A stretch of DNA of 64,000 nt from Fen-1135 sp963705275 (GCA_963705275.1 OY970063.1:1612001-1676000); one strand, 5' to 3'. Shown: positions 45,237-55,155, counted from the first letter of the stretch. Program-made: numbers and translations. Notes: generated by a model from the sequence alone, not told the origin.

Positions 45237-46856
45237 ATGACCAAGCAAATTTGGAGTCCGTCACAGATTGGCAAAGTGGGCGCTAAGGACTTGAGCGTTC
45301 ATAATTACGAGGAGCTTGCAGCTCTTCACGCTATTGCCAAGATATTGGCGCAACCTCAAGAATTGCGCGATCACCTGGAACAGGTCTTAAAGGAGATGAG
45401 CCTGCGACTGGGAATGGAGCGCGGTATGATATCGCTTCTTGATAGCGAGACAGGTGAAGCGTGGCTCGACGTGGCGCATGATGTCAACATTCAGGGGCTT
45501 GAGGTGATGTATAAACCTGGTGAGGGCATTACCGGGCGGGTGGCACAGACCGGCCGGCCCATGGCCGTAGCCAATCTCGGAAAGGAAGCTCACTTTCTGG
45601 ACCGAACGGGTGCAAGACGCTCATTAAACAGATCCGAACTCTCTTTCCTCTGCGTGCCAATTATATATGACGCCAGGGTCGTCGGCGTGATATCTGCAGA
45701 TAAAGTGGCGCGTATTGTCGAGAATCTCGATCGTGAGCTTGCTATGCTCTCAGCAGTTGCCGAGCTTATTGCCAGAGCCGTCCATACCCGTGCCCTTGAA
45801 GAGGAAAACCGCCGTTTGAGGATGATCGTAGGCCGTTCTAAAGCGCCGTCGATTGATATCATCGGCAGTTCCAGGGCCATGCAGGAAATCTACGGGCTTA
45901 TCGCGCAAGTCGCGGATACAAACACGACGGTATTGATAAACGGAGAAACAGGAACCGGCAAGGAATTGGTGGCGAGGGCAATCCATATTAGCAGTTCCCG
46001 AAAAGATGGTCCCTTAATTTACGTGAACTGCGCCGCCATGCCGGACACACTGATAGAGAGCGAACTATTCGGACATGAAAAAGGGGCATTCACGGGAGCC
46101 GTACACAATAGGAAGGGTCGATTTGAAGAAGCACACGGTGGAACAGTTGTTCTTGATGAAGTGGGTGAATTATCAGCAGCGGCTCAGGCAAAGTTATTAC
46201 GGGTCCTGCAGGACAAACAAATACAGCCGTTAGGTTCGTCAAAGGTTGTGAATGTAAATGTGCGTGTGATAGCGGCTACCAATCGGGACCTTGAACAGGA
46301 CATCACAGCAGGACGGTTTCGCAGCGATTTATACTACCGCCTCAATGTGTTCCCGATCTATCTGCCCCCCTTGCGAGAGCGGGGCAGCGATATAATAATG
46401 CTGGCAGATCACTTTGTACTGAAATATATGAAAGAACTCGGCAAGCCGGTGAACAGAATTTCCACTCCTGTACTGGAAACATTCTTGGCATATCAATGGC
46501 CTGGCAATGTAAGAGAACTGGAGAACTGCATGGAAAGGGCTGTGTTAGTGGCAACGGGAGATACCATTGAAAGCATTCATCTCCCTCCTTCTCTTCAGCT
46601 TAAGATCAGAGATAACGAGAAGAAAGAGCAGGGGAAATTGAAAAATGTCGTTGAAAGTCAGGAGAGATCCCTGATTATCGACGCCCTGAAAGAAACTCGG
46701 GGTAATCAGAGTAAGGCAGCGAAATTGCTGGGCACCACGAAGCGAATCACCCAGTATAAGATTCAAAAATTTGGCATTGACCCCTGGCAGTTTCGTCCGA
46801 AAAGAACCCGCTCAATGGCAGAATCAACAGAAGAGGAGATAGGCAGTAATTTATAA
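45237..46856 (+). CDS. NifA-like GAF-AAA+-Fis sigma54 activator
   Basis: A 539-residue bacterial enhancer-binding protein. An N-terminal GAF sensor (about residues 25-185) precedes an AAA+ domain with Walker A GETGTGKE (near 238-245), the sigma54 contact loop GAFTGA, and Walker B VVLDEVGE. The C-terminal Fis-type HTH is GNQSKAAKLLGTTKRITQYKI. This is the layout of NifA. It lies directly upstream of the glutamate synthase operon, so it is a candidate nitrogen activator. I found no consensus sigma54 promoter (GG-N10-GC) before gltB1, so its targets may lie elsewhere. The ATG at 45237 has its Shine-Dalgarno GGAGGAG rather far away. Confidence 0.9.
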   Translation: MTKQIWSPSQIGKVGAKDLSVHNYEELAALHAIAKILAQPQELRDHLEQVLKEMSLRLGMERGMISLLDSETGEAWLDVAHDVNIQGLEVMYKPGEGITGRVAQTGRPMAVANLGKEAHFLDRTGARRSLNRSELSFLCVPIIYDARVVGVISADKVARIVENLDRELAMLSAVAELIARAVHTRALEEENRRLRMIVGRSKAPSIDIIGSSRAMQEIYGLIAQVADTNTTVLINGETGTGKELVARAIHISSSRKDGPLIYVNCAAMPDTLIESELFGHEKGAFTGAVHNRKGRFEEAHGGTVVLDEVGELSAAAQAKLLRVLQDKQIQPLGSSKVVNVNVRVIAATNRDLEQDITAGRFRSDLYYRLNVFPIYLPPLRERGSDIIMLADHFVLKYMKELGKPVNRISTPVLETFLAYQWPGNVRELENCMERAVLVATGDTIESIHLPPSLQLKIRDNEKKEQGKLKNVVESQERSLIIDALKETRGNQSKAAKLLGTTKRITQYKIQKFGIDPWQFRPKRTRSMAESTEEEIGSNL

Positions 46857-47197
46857 CAATTTATCGGCCATGTATAAAAGCACATTTTTGTTTTATATCT
46901 AAGCTTTGATATATATTATATTAGCGGATGTGACATGCGATTTTATCTCTAATATCTTCCCGTGTCCCTGCTCCCACAGCACAAAAGTTATTATTTTTAA
47001 TGATATTAAATGCTTATAATGAACAAGCAATGGTCGTCAGGTTTATAGTTCATTTTTGTATACTGTGTATTTGACTTTTAACTGAAATCCGTGTAGTGGA
47101 GGCTTTATTTTTTTCAGATATAGAACGGTCCTTAACGTTCGACAATATGTCCGCATTCACTCAAGAATACCGCGGAGTAAAATAGAGAGGGAAATGT
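46857..47197. other. Intergenic region before the glutamate synthase operon
   Basis: 341 bp, AT-rich. It contains a dyad GAACG-N8-CGTTC (47123-47140), 58 bp before gltB1. No strong sigma70 or sigma54 promoter and no hairpin with a U-tract were seen. No gene is present. Confidence 0.45.
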
Positions 47198-48328
47198 ATG
47201 TGTCGTTTATTTGCTTTTACCAGTTCGGACCCGCTTTCCCCGATGGTAGCGTTGCGCGCCATTGACGTTATGAAGGAGGGGCATGACGGGTCGGGTACGG
47301 GAATGTTCATGACCGATCTGGCTGGTGATTTTGAAAAACTCAAGACAGAGCCGATCCTGTCCGGAACTTTTACCAATGAGGGCGTTAAGTCACTAGACCG
47401 ATTTATGACAGAATGCGACTTTTTGGTAAAACATGAGCTATCCATTCGGCCGAAGAAACAGCCGCCCCCAGGTACGCCCAAACGAGACTACTATCTGATT
47501 CGCGTATATGAATATCCGCCGGCATGGAAGGATCTAAGCGCGGCGGAGATCCAATTTCGAATGATGATGATCCGTCTGCAGTTGCGGCGGATGGGAGAAG
47601 AAGATGGTTCCATGATGATTTTCAGCTTCTGGCCTGACGTCATTATGATTAAAGAAGTAGGCGATCCCATGGCAATTGCGGATTATCTGGGACTTGATCG
47701 AAAAGAGCTGCAGGCGCGAGCCATGCTTGTCCAAGGAAGGCAAAATACAAACTATGCGATAAATATCTATGCGTGCCATCCCTTCTTCATTCAGGGCATG
47801 GCTACTATGACAAACGGGGAAAACACGGCTTTCGTCCCCATCAGGGAATTTCTCATGTCGCGTAATTTCCCTGGTTACATTGGTTATCAGTCGGATTCGG
47901 AGACGTTTACCCATATACTGCATTACACGGTCAATCATCTGGCTCTTGGGCTTCCGATGTACAAGCACGTGATTACGCCATTGATGGACGGGGAATTGGC
48001 AAGACACCCAGATGGTCAATGGCTGCGGAGCCTAAAACAAGCCTGTCGTCCGTTGATCATTGACGGCCCCAACTGTATTATGGGCTGCCTGCCGGACAAG
48101 ACCCTTTTTATGGTTCAGGACAGCAAGAAATTACGGCCGGGAGTCGTCGGGGGGCATCCCGGCATGTATGCCTTTTCTTCTGAAATGTGCGGACTAGATG
48201 CTACGATACCAGCCCGTGATAAAAACCGCGATTTTCAGCCAATGAAATATGACACAGTAATCGTCGGCCCGGAACGACGGGAGGTAGAGATATGGAACCA
48301 GTGGGATGCCTTACACCGTTCACACTAA
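47198..48328 (+). CDS. gltB1: Archaeal-type glutamate synthase glutaminase subunit (GltB1)
   Basis: A 376-residue class II (Ntn) glutamine amidotransferase, the free-standing counterpart of the N-terminal glutaminase part of large bacterial GltB. The start is MCRLFA, so Cys2 becomes the N-terminal nucleophile. The region EGHDGSGTGMFM and the late FSSEMCGLDATI fit this family, and YAINIYACHP is probably the glutamine site. It overlaps gltB2 by 37 bp, so the proteins are made in a fixed ratio. It would supply ammonia to the synthase subunit encoded next. Confidence 0.82.
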   Translation: MCRLFAFTSSDPLSPMVALRAIDVMKEGHDGSGTGMFMTDLAGDFEKLKTEPILSGTFTNEGVKSLDRFMTECDFLVKHELSIRPKKQPPPGTPKRDYYLIRVYEYPPAWKDLSAAEIQFRMMMIRLQLRRMGEEDGSMMIFSFWPDVIMIKEVGDPMAIADYLGLDRKELQARAMLVQGRQNTNYAINIYACHPFFIQGMATMTNGENTAFVPIREFLMSRNFPGYIGYQSDSETFTHILHYTVNHLALGLPMYKHVITPLMDGELARHPDGQWLRSLKQACRPLIIDGPNCIMGCLPDKTLFMVQDSKKLRPGVVGGHPGMYAFSSEMCGLDATIPARDKNRDFQPMKYDTVIVGPERREVEIWNQWDALHRSH

Positions 48329-49926
48329 GTGTAAAAGATCTTCCCTGGATTATTCTATGGGATAAGGAGAAGTGCACCCTATGCGGCAGATGTACGGCCG
48401 TCTGCCCTGTTCGTGCCATCGAGCTGGGTGTCCACAGGAAGCGGGCTATCACTGTCTCCGTGGGGCTGGAGGAAAAACCAGGCAACCTGTTTAGTATTTA
48501 CCATGGTATCGACCAGCGTACTGACCCGGTCCATGCCTGCGTGGGATGCGGAATGTGCAATCTTGTGTGCCCCAACAATTGCATTATACCCGCTCACAAT
48601 GAGGAAATTGACAAATTGCGCTTTCACAATAATGTGGGAGGCGTTCCCAGACGCCGTGGCGGACGCCGCAACGTACCAGGTGTCATTCTAGATCAAATAA
48701 AATTTATACGCATATCCATGCTTACCGACCCGGCGCTGGACGCAGGTCGCCACGAATTTGAATTGCGGACTCTTCTCGGGCGAATTCTGCCACCCGAAGA
48801 GATGGTTCGGGTGACACAGGAAAACGGATGGACGCCTCCGGTTCGCGAGATTTACCCTCTCATTATAGGCAGCATGTCATTCGGCGCCTTATCCCCTAAT
48901 ATGTGGGAGGGGCTGCAAATGGGTGTGGCCTACCTGAATGAAGAGCTGGGGATGCCTGTGAGGATGTGTACAGGCGAAGGCGGCTGTCCCCCGAGGCTCC
49001 TCAGGTCCCGTTTCCTAAAATATGTTATTCTCCAGATTGCCAGCGGCTATTTTGGATGGGACGAGATTATCCATGCCCTGCCTGAGATGAAGGAGGATCC
49101 CTGCGCCATAGAGATCAAGTACGGTCAGGGCGCTAAGCCGGGTGATGGCGGCCTCCTTATGTGGTATAAGGTTAACAAGCTAATCGCTGCAATCCGCGGC
49201 GTGCCGTCAGGCGTCAGTCTACCAAGTCCACCCACCCACCAGACAAAGTATTCCATCGAGGAATCAGTCGCCAAAATGATCCAGTCCATGTACATGGGGT
49301 GGGGTTTCCGCGTGCCGGTATATCCGAAAATATCCGGAACAAGCACGGCGCTCGCGGTCCTCAATAACCTGACGAGAAATCCATATGCAGGAGGTCTGGC
49401 TATTGACGGTGAGGATGGCGGCACCGGCGCGGCCTATAATGTATCGATGAATCATATGGGGCATCCCATCGCGAGTAATATCCGGGACGCCTACCTCAAC
49501 CTCGTCAAACTGGGCAAACAGAACGAGATCCCTATTTTCGCCGCAGGCGGCGTCGGCAAGAGCGGCAACCTTGCAGCCAATGCAGCCGCCCTGATCATGC
49601 TGGGGGCAAGCGGCGTTCAGACAGGAAAGTACATGATGCAGGCGGCAGCAGGATGCCTTGGCTCTGAAAACGATCGCTGCAACATCTGCAACATCGGCAT
49701 CTGTCCGAAGGGGATAACCTCCCAGGACCCAAGAGTGGATCGACGACTCGATCCAGAAAAGGTCGCCGAACGGGTCGTGGAGGTATTCTTAAGTTTTGAC
49801 ACGGAATTAAAAAAAATTGTCGCTCCTCTGGGTCGGTCTACTTCACTTCCCATCGGTATGTCCGATGCTATTGGCATTGCAGATCATCACGCTGCCGAGC
49901 GGCTCAGCATCAGATATGTAGTGTAG
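48292..49926 (+). CDS. gltB2: Archaeal-type glutamate synthase FMN subunit with ferredoxin domain (GltB2)
   Basis: A 544-residue subunit that makes glutamate from 2-oxoglutarate and ammonia on FMN. The N-terminal 100 residues form a 2x[4Fe-4S] ferredoxin domain (Cys28-31-34-38 and Cys83-86-89-93). The synthase barrel follows, with IKYGQGAKPGDGG, IDGEDGGTGAA, IFAAGGVGKSGN and a late CNICNIGICPKG for the 3Fe-4S cluster. The ferredoxin fusion is typical of archaeal and some anaerobe enzymes. A GGAGG site lies upstream of the ATG. Confidence 0.9.
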   Translation: MEPVGCLTPFTLSVKDLPWIILWDKEKCTLCGRCTAVCPVRAIELGVHRKRAITVSVGLEEKPGNLFSIYHGIDQRTDPVHACVGCGMCNLVCPNNCIIPAHNEEIDKLRFHNNVGGVPRRRGGRRNVPGVILDQIKFIRISMLTDPALDAGRHEFELRTLLGRILPPEEMVRVTQENGWTPPVREIYPLIIGSMSFGALSPNMWEGLQMGVAYLNEELGMPVRMCTGEGGCPPRLLRSRFLKYVILQIASGYFGWDEIIHALPEMKEDPCAIEIKYGQGAKPGDGGLLMWYKVNKLIAAIRGVPSGVSLPSPPTHQTKYSIEESVAKMIQSMYMGWGFRVPVYPKISGTSTALAVLNNLTRNPYAGGLAIDGEDGGTGAAYNVSMNHMGHPIASNIRDAYLNLVKLGKQNEIPIFAAGGVGKSGNLAANAAALIMLGASGVQTGKYMMQAAAGCLGSENDRCNICNIGICPKGITSQDPRVDRRLDPEKVAERVVEVFLSFDTELKKIVAPLGRSTSLPIGMSDAIGIADHHAAERLSIRYVV

Positions 49927-49941
49927 GGATAAGGAGAGTTA

Positions 49942-52275
49942 ATGACAAAAAAGGTGAAAATCGTTATTGCCGGTATGGAAAAAGGCGTTCGGGTCGATTC
50001 GAGGATCCTGGAGGAACGCATCCAGAAGGCGGTTACTGACGGTTATCGGTCTTTAGAAATCATCGCGCATGGCCAGCATGGGATTGGAGGCCGTCTTTGG
50101 AGGGCAGGAGAAAAACCGGTCCTTATCAAAGTATTGGGAACACCCGGACAGCGAATTGGCTCCATGGGATTCCCTAACACGATGATTGACGTAATCGGCC
50201 CTGCGTCCGATGACGTAGGATGGCTCAACGCCGGAGCACATATAGTAGTTCGCGGTAATGCAACCAACGGTGCGGGAAATGCCATGGCACAGGGCAAGAT
50301 TTATGTCGCCGGCGATACAGGAGCTCGGGGCATGACCATGACAAAACACAACCCCCGCTTCCATCCTCCGGAGCTATGGGTATTGGGGAGTGTGGGCGAT
50401 TCCTTTGCCGAGTTTATGGCCGGCGGTATTGCCGTTATCTGCGGGCATGAGACGCCCCGCATTGATAATGTCCTTGGTTACCGTCCATGTGTCGGCATGG
50501 TGGGCGGAAAGATATTTTTCCGGGGACCCCATAAGGGATACAGTTCACAGGACGCCAGCTTGACCCTGCCTGACGATGAAGAGTGGAAGTGGCTGACCTT
50601 CAATATGAAGGCATTTCTCGATACCATCGGCCGATCTGACTTGTATTCATTACTGACGGGCGACCGCAAGGCATGGCAGCTCCTCGTTGCGCTCAAGCCT
50701 CATGAAAAACATGGCGGCCCATCAAAAGGTATGGGCCAATTCCGCAAAGAAGTATGGGATCGGGAACTGGGAGCCGGTGGGCTGATAGGCGATTTGTCCG
50801 ATCTGGACAGAAGCCCTATCGATGTTATCACAACCGGCATATTGCGCAGATTTGTTCCTGTCTGGGAAAATGACAAATACTTGCCGCCCTGCCAGGCGGG
50901 ATGTCCTACCGGAATCCCTGTACAAAAGCGTTGGTCGTTAATACGTGAAGGGCTGATGGAGAAGGCTGTGGATCTGGCATTGTCATATACTCCATTTCCG
51001 GCAACTGTTTGCGGTTATTTATGCCCTAATCTCTGTATGGAAAACTGCACACGACAGAAAGAAAAACTCCCAGCAGTCGATATCACCTTGCTGGGCAAAG
51101 CCAGCTTAAAGGCCACGCCGCCCCTGCCTGCCCCCAAGACAGGCAAGAAGATAGCCGTCATCGGCGGTGGGGCATCGGGGTTATCCGTTGCCTGGCAGCT
51201 GTGGATAAAGGGTCACGAACCCGTCATTTACGAGATGCGCGCTCGCCTGGGTGGAAAGATCACCGATATGATTCCGTGCAGCAGAATCCCTGACGAAGTG
51301 GTGGAACATGAATTGAGCCGGGTAAGTAAACAGGTCACACATATCAATCTCAAACACCCTTTGACAAAGAAGGATTTTTCGGAAGTCAAAGAACGGCACG
51401 ATTTCACGGTAATTGCCGTAGGTGCGCAAAAACCGCGGATGATTCCCGTTCCGGGCAATGAAAGGGCAATTTCGGCGCTTGAGTTCCTCAGACAGAGTAA
51501 GACCGGTAAAGCCCTGGTAGGTGAACGAGTAGTTGTCATCGGGGCGGGCAATGTCGGCTGTGACGCCGCAGCAGAGGCTGCGCGCCTGGGGGCCAAAGAT
51601 GTAACCTTAATCGACATCCAGGAACCGGCATCGTATGGAAAAGAAAGAAAGGCCGCCGAAGCTGCAGGGGCAAAATTCTTATGGCCTCGATTTACGAAAG
51701 CCATTACGGAAAAAGATGTCGAATTGACCGATGGGCAGATACTACCGGCAGATACTGTCATCGTATCCATAGGCGATCAACCCGACCTCTCTTTCCTGCC
51801 GGAAAATATTGCGACGGACAGAGGTTTTATCGTTGTGGACGACCGCTTTCAGACAAGTGATCCCCAGGTTTTCGCAATCGGCGACGCAGTGAAACTCGGT
51901 CTCCTAACGGATGCCATCGGTGCTGGGAGACTGGCTGCAATCGCCATTGATAATGTGCTGAAAGGTTGGTACGAAACCTTTGATAAGCTGCCTCCCATCG
52001 ATCCGGGACGTGTTAAACTCGAATATTATGACCCGCGCATTCTCGCTTTTGATGATCCCGCGTATTGCGCATCACAGTGTGCCTCATGCGGAGCATGCCG
52101 CGATTGCGGTCTCTGTGAGACGATCTGTCCCGTGAATGCGATATCGCGCAGGCAGGGGGATGGTGATCAATTTGAATACCGTGTCGACGATGACAGATGT
52201 ATCGGCTGCGGCTTCTGTGCCGGAGCTTGTCCTACGGGAATCTGGCTGCTCGTAGAGAACGAGCCGCTGGAATGA
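49942..52275 (+). CDS. Glutamate synthase GXGXG domain fused to GltD-type NAD(P)H oxidoreductase
   Basis: A 777-residue fusion. Residues about 1-235 are the GXGXG domain (GltB3: GATNGAGNAMAQGKIYVAG, TGARGMTM), which in large GltB lies at the C-terminus. Residues about 310-380 are an Fe-S adaptor (CQAGCPTGIP, CGYLCPNLCMENC), 402-670 the FAD/NAD(P)H oxidoreductase (VIGGGASGL and VVIGAGNVGCDAA), and the last 90 residues hold two ferredoxin clusters (CGACRDCGLCETICP, CIGCGFCAGACP). It thus joins a structural domain of GltB to the electron-input subunit GltD. The three genes together form a full glutamate synthase. It is 15 bp after gltB2. Confidence 0.88.
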   Translation: MTKKVKIVIAGMEKGVRVDSRILEERIQKAVTDGYRSLEIIAHGQHGIGGRLWRAGEKPVLIKVLGTPGQRIGSMGFPNTMIDVIGPASDDVGWLNAGAHIVVRGNATNGAGNAMAQGKIYVAGDTGARGMTMTKHNPRFHPPELWVLGSVGDSFAEFMAGGIAVICGHETPRIDNVLGYRPCVGMVGGKIFFRGPHKGYSSQDASLTLPDDEEWKWLTFNMKAFLDTIGRSDLYSLLTGDRKAWQLLVALKPHEKHGGPSKGMGQFRKEVWDRELGAGGLIGDLSDLDRSPIDVITTGILRRFVPVWENDKYLPPCQAGCPTGIPVQKRWSLIREGLMEKAVDLALSYTPFPATVCGYLCPNLCMENCTRQKEKLPAVDITLLGKASLKATPPLPAPKTGKKIAVIGGGASGLSVAWQLWIKGHEPVIYEMRARLGGKITDMIPCSRIPDEVVEHELSRVSKQVTHINLKHPLTKKDFSEVKERHDFTVIAVGAQKPRMIPVPGNERAISALEFLRQSKTGKALVGERVVVIGAGNVGCDAAAEAARLGAKDVTLIDIQEPASYGKERKAAEAAGAKFLWPRFTKAITEKDVELTDGQILPADTVIVSIGDQPDLSFLPENIATDRGFIVVDDRFQTSDPQVFAIGDAVKLGLLTDAIGAGRLAAIAIDNVLKGWYETFDKLPPIDPGRVKLEYYDPRILAFDDPAYCASQCASCGACRDCGLCETICPVNAISRRQGDGDQFEYRVDDDRCIGCGFCAGACPTGIWLLVENEPLE

Positions 52276-52332
52276 CGGGAAAAGAAGAATCGACCATTTT
52301 CCGAGGTGATCATAGTTTAGAACGATTCAAGA

Positions 52333-52347
52333 ACACTTATTGAGTGT
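52333..52347. promoter_or_regulatory. Short dyad upstream of glnA
   Basis: ACACT-N5-AGTGT, 41 bp before the glnA start. A possible operator or RNA hairpin. It does not match the other dyads of this block closely. Confidence 0.25.
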
Positions 52348-52387
52348 CATCATTTGAAATCATTAAATCCAAAGAAAGGGGTGTCCT

Positions 52388-53719
52388 ATGTTTTCATGTA
52401 AAACGAAAAAAGATGTTCTAAAAGCGGTCAAAGAAAATAATGTCAGTTTCATCCAGTTCTGGTTTACGGATGTTCTGGGGATGCAGAAGATCTTCAGCAT
52501 TACACCTTCCGAACTGGAAGAGGGTCTGGAGGAAGGAATGGGCTTCGACGGGTCATCGATCCAGGGGTTTGCACGGATCGAGGAGAGCGATATGATCGCC
52601 ATGGCCGATCCTACGACATTCCAGTTGATACCCTGGCGTCCTTCCGACAGGCCAGTGGCGCGAGTGATCTGCGATATTCTAAATCCTGATGGCACGCCAT
52701 ATGAGGGCGATCCCCGGTACGTCCTGAAGAAGGCACTGAAAAAAATCGCCAGCCAGGGCTATACCATGTACGTTGGTCCGGAATTGGAATATTTCTATTT
52801 CGCCAATGACAAGACAACGGACATCCTGGATCAGGGCGGCTATTTTGACGGCCTTCCCATAGACAGTGCCACAGACCTGCGGCGTCAGACGATATTTGCC
52901 ATGCAGGATATGGGGATCCGTGTGGAATATTCTCACCATGAAGTGGCACCCAGCCAGCATGAGATTGATCTCCGTTATGACGATGCCCTGGCGATGGCCG
53001 ATAAGGTCATGACCTATCGAACTGCGATCAAGGTGATTGCCAGACAGAACGGTGTTTACGCCACTTTTATGCCCAAGCCTATTTTCGGCCAGAACGGCAG
53101 CGGCATGCACACCCACCAGTCCCTATTCAAGGGCAGCAAGAATGCCTTCTTTGATGGGAAGGACAAGTATAATTTGTCTGCAATGGCCAAGAGCTATATA
53201 GCCGGTTTAATGACGCACGCACCGGAGATCACCGCCATCTGTAACCAGTGGGTAAATTCCTACAAGCGCCTGGTACCGGGTTACGAAGCACCTGTGTATG
53301 TCTCCTGGGCACGGCGCAACCGCTCCACCATGATTCGTGTTCCAATGTATAAACCGGGGAAGGAAAAGGCAACGCGCATCGAATACCGTTCACCCGATCC
53401 GGCGTGCAACCCCTATCTCGCATTCGCAGTGATGTTGGCGGCAGGCATGAAAGGCGTCGAGAAAAAGTATGTCCTCCCTGAACCTGTTGAAGAAGATATC
53501 TTTGAAATGGATGAGAAGGCCAGGGAAAAGGCCGGGATAACTTCACTGCCCGGAAGTTTGTATGAAGCGCTGAAACTGGTATCAAAGAGCAAACTCGTTC
53601 AGGAAACGCTCGGCGACCATATCTTCCAGAAGTTCATAGAGAACAAGAAGGTGGAATGGGACCGCTTCCGGATTCATGTGAGTCAATACGAATTAGACAG
53701 ATATCTGCCCATGATTTAA
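52388..53719 (+). CDS. glnA: Glutamine synthetase type I (alpha subclass)
   Basis: GlnA makes glutamine from glutamate, ammonia and ATP. The 443-residue length and features are those of the GSI-alpha group: GFDGSSIQGF, VGPELEYF, the Glu residues in VEYSHHEVAPSQHE, MPKPIFGQNGSGMH, the Arg region ARRNRSTMIRVP and the IEYRSPDP ending. The stretch where GSI-beta carries the adenylylated Tyr (NLYDLP) reads LPGSLYEAL here without that signature, so regulation by adenylylation is unlikely. It follows the gltB genes and supplies glutamine for carA, guaA and purF downstream. Confidence 0.97.
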   Translation: MFSCKTKKDVLKAVKENNVSFIQFWFTDVLGMQKIFSITPSELEEGLEEGMGFDGSSIQGFARIEESDMIAMADPTTFQLIPWRPSDRPVARVICDILNPDGTPYEGDPRYVLKKALKKIASQGYTMYVGPELEYFYFANDKTTDILDQGGYFDGLPIDSATDLRRQTIFAMQDMGIRVEYSHHEVAPSQHEIDLRYDDALAMADKVMTYRTAIKVIARQNGVYATFMPKPIFGQNGSGMHTHQSLFKGSKNAFFDGKDKYNLSAMAKSYIAGLMTHAPEITAICNQWVNSYKRLVPGYEAPVYVSWARRNRSTMIRVPMYKPGKEKATRIEYRSPDPACNPYLAFAVMLAAGMKGVEKKYVLPEPVEEDIFEMDEKAREKAGITSLPGSLYEALKLVSKSKLVQETLGDHIFQKFIENKKVEWDRFRIHVSQYELDRYLPMI

Positions 53720-53757
53720 AGATTGGACGCCGCAAAAAAGTTCCTGTCTTTGATACA

Positions 53758-53902
53758 CATGTGCACAAGGGTTTTTATGATTCAATATCCATTTTGGAGT
53801 CTTGTCATTATTTGAAGAATCGTGTAAGAACCTTGCATTCTGTCGTCATTACTGATGAAGAAGAGAGCTGTGATTAACACCTTGATAACCCTTGTGCACA
53901 TG
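53758..53902. repeat. Long inverted repeat between glnA and carA
   Basis: A perfect 16-bp inverted repeat: CATGTGCACAAGGGTT at 53758-53773 and its complement AACCCTTGTGCACATG at 53887-53902, with 113 bp between. Each arm contains the 8-bp palindrome TGTGCACA. ATGATTCA also follows both arms directly. It may be a pair of operators, a cruciform, or the ends of a tiny mobile remnant. No coding sequence is likely inside. Confidence 0.7.
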
Positions 53903-53988
53903 ATTCACATTTCTCATACTGGCATCTCCCATTATCAGAAATTCATGAACATTGAGACACCGAGGATTTACATTTCCTGAGGTCAACT

Positions 53989-55155
53989 ATGTTGTTACGA
54001 AAGAAACCACCGGCCGTACTGGTTCTTGAGGATGGCAGTGTATATCGTGGATATGCCTTCGCCTCCTTTGGCGAGACCTTGGGTGAAGTTGTCTTCAATA
54101 CAGGCATGACCGGATATCAGGAGATAATAACGGACCCCTCCTACAAGGGACAGATCGTAACCATGACATATCCCCTCATAGGCAATTACGGGATAAACCC
54201 GGAAGATATGGAATCCGGGGGCATCCACCTGGAAGGGTTTATTGTCAGGGAATACCAGCCGCATCCCAGCAACTGGCGCAGCCGTATGACTCTGAAAGAC
54301 TTTCTTGAATCGCACGGCAAATTAGGCATCGAAGGTATAGATACAAGGGCCCTGACCCGCCGCATTCGCCTCGAGGGCGCAATGAGGGGAATAATTTCAA
54401 CAGAGACAGCGGATATCGATCTCCTTCTCTCGCGTGTACGGGCCTATCCGGGCCTTGTGGGCAGAGATCTGATAAGAGAGGTTACCTGCAGGCATCCGTA
54501 CCGATGGAAGGACGGCAGAGAGCAAGCACTCACTGGTGCTGGAGCAACGTTGTCTGGTCGAGAACGGCCGTTACGCGTCGTCGTTCTTGACTGCGGCGTC
54601 AAGTACAACATACTTCGCAATCTGGAAATCTTGGGGTGCGAGGTGCTGGTCTTGCCTGCGACGGCTACGGGAAAGGATATGTTATCGTATAAACCGGACG
54701 GCGTTTTGCTCTCCAATGGGCCGGGAGATCCCGCGGCATTGCCCTATATAGTAGAAGCAACTGAACAGATTCTGGGTAAGGTTCCCATCTTCGGTATCTG
54801 CCTGGGTCATCAGATTTTAGGACAGGCATTGGGCGGAAGGACGGAGAAGCTGAAATTCGGACACCATGGAGTTAATCAGCCGGTGAAGAATGTGCAAAGC
54901 GGCAGGATTGAAATAACATCGCAAAACCACGGCTTCGTCGTGGTGCCGGAATCCTTGCCCGATAATCTTGAAAAGACGTATGACAATCTCAATGACCGTA
55001 CCTCAGAAGGGATGTGCTCCGACTCTGAGCTGGCATTCAGCGTACAATACCACCCGGAAGCGGCGCCGGGGCCCCACGATGTTAATTATCTATTTAAGAA
55101 GTTCGTCTCTCTAATGGAGACGAAAAGGGAAATGACTGATGATTCTGATCATTGA
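53989..55155 (+). CDS. carA: Carbamoyl-phosphate synthase small subunit CarA
   Basis: CarA is the glutaminase of carbamoyl-phosphate synthase, feeding arginine and pyrimidine synthesis. The N-terminal CPSase_sm domain (GYAFASFGETLGEVVFNTGM) and the class I glutaminase domain (LSNGPGDP, GICLGHQIL with nucleophile Cys271, YHPEAAPGP) are complete; 388 residues is normal. Its stop overlaps guaA by 17 bp, so it is coupled to guaA although CarB is encoded further down. Confidence 0.96.
   Translation: MLLRKKPPAVLVLEDGSVYRGYAFASFGETLGEVVFNTGMTGYQEIITDPSYKGQIVTMTYPLIGNYGINPEDMESGGIHLEGFIVREYQPHPSNWRSRMTLKDFLESHGKLGIEGIDTRALTRRIRLEGAMRGIISTETADIDLLLSRVRAYPGLVGRDLIREVTCRHPYRWKDGREQALTGAGATLSGRERPLRVVVLDCGVKYNILRNLEILGCEVLVLPATATGKDMLSYKPDGVLLSNGPGDPAALPYIVEATEQILGKVPIFGICLGHQILGQALGGRTEKLKFGHHGVNQPVKNVQSGRIEITSQNHGFVVVPESLPDNLEKTYDNLNDRTSEGMCSDSELAFSVQYHPEAAPGPHDVNYLFKKFVSLMETKREMTDDSDH

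Noticed and set aside
46857..47197. Sigma54 promoter before gltB1, expected from the NifA-like gene
   Set aside because: No GG-N10-GC pair in the right context; the closest case has the wrong spacing.
53656..53877. Plus-strand frame of 73 codons overlapping the glnA end
   Set aside because: Starts inside glnA in another frame and shows no conserved pattern; the repeat it runs into is better described as non-coding.
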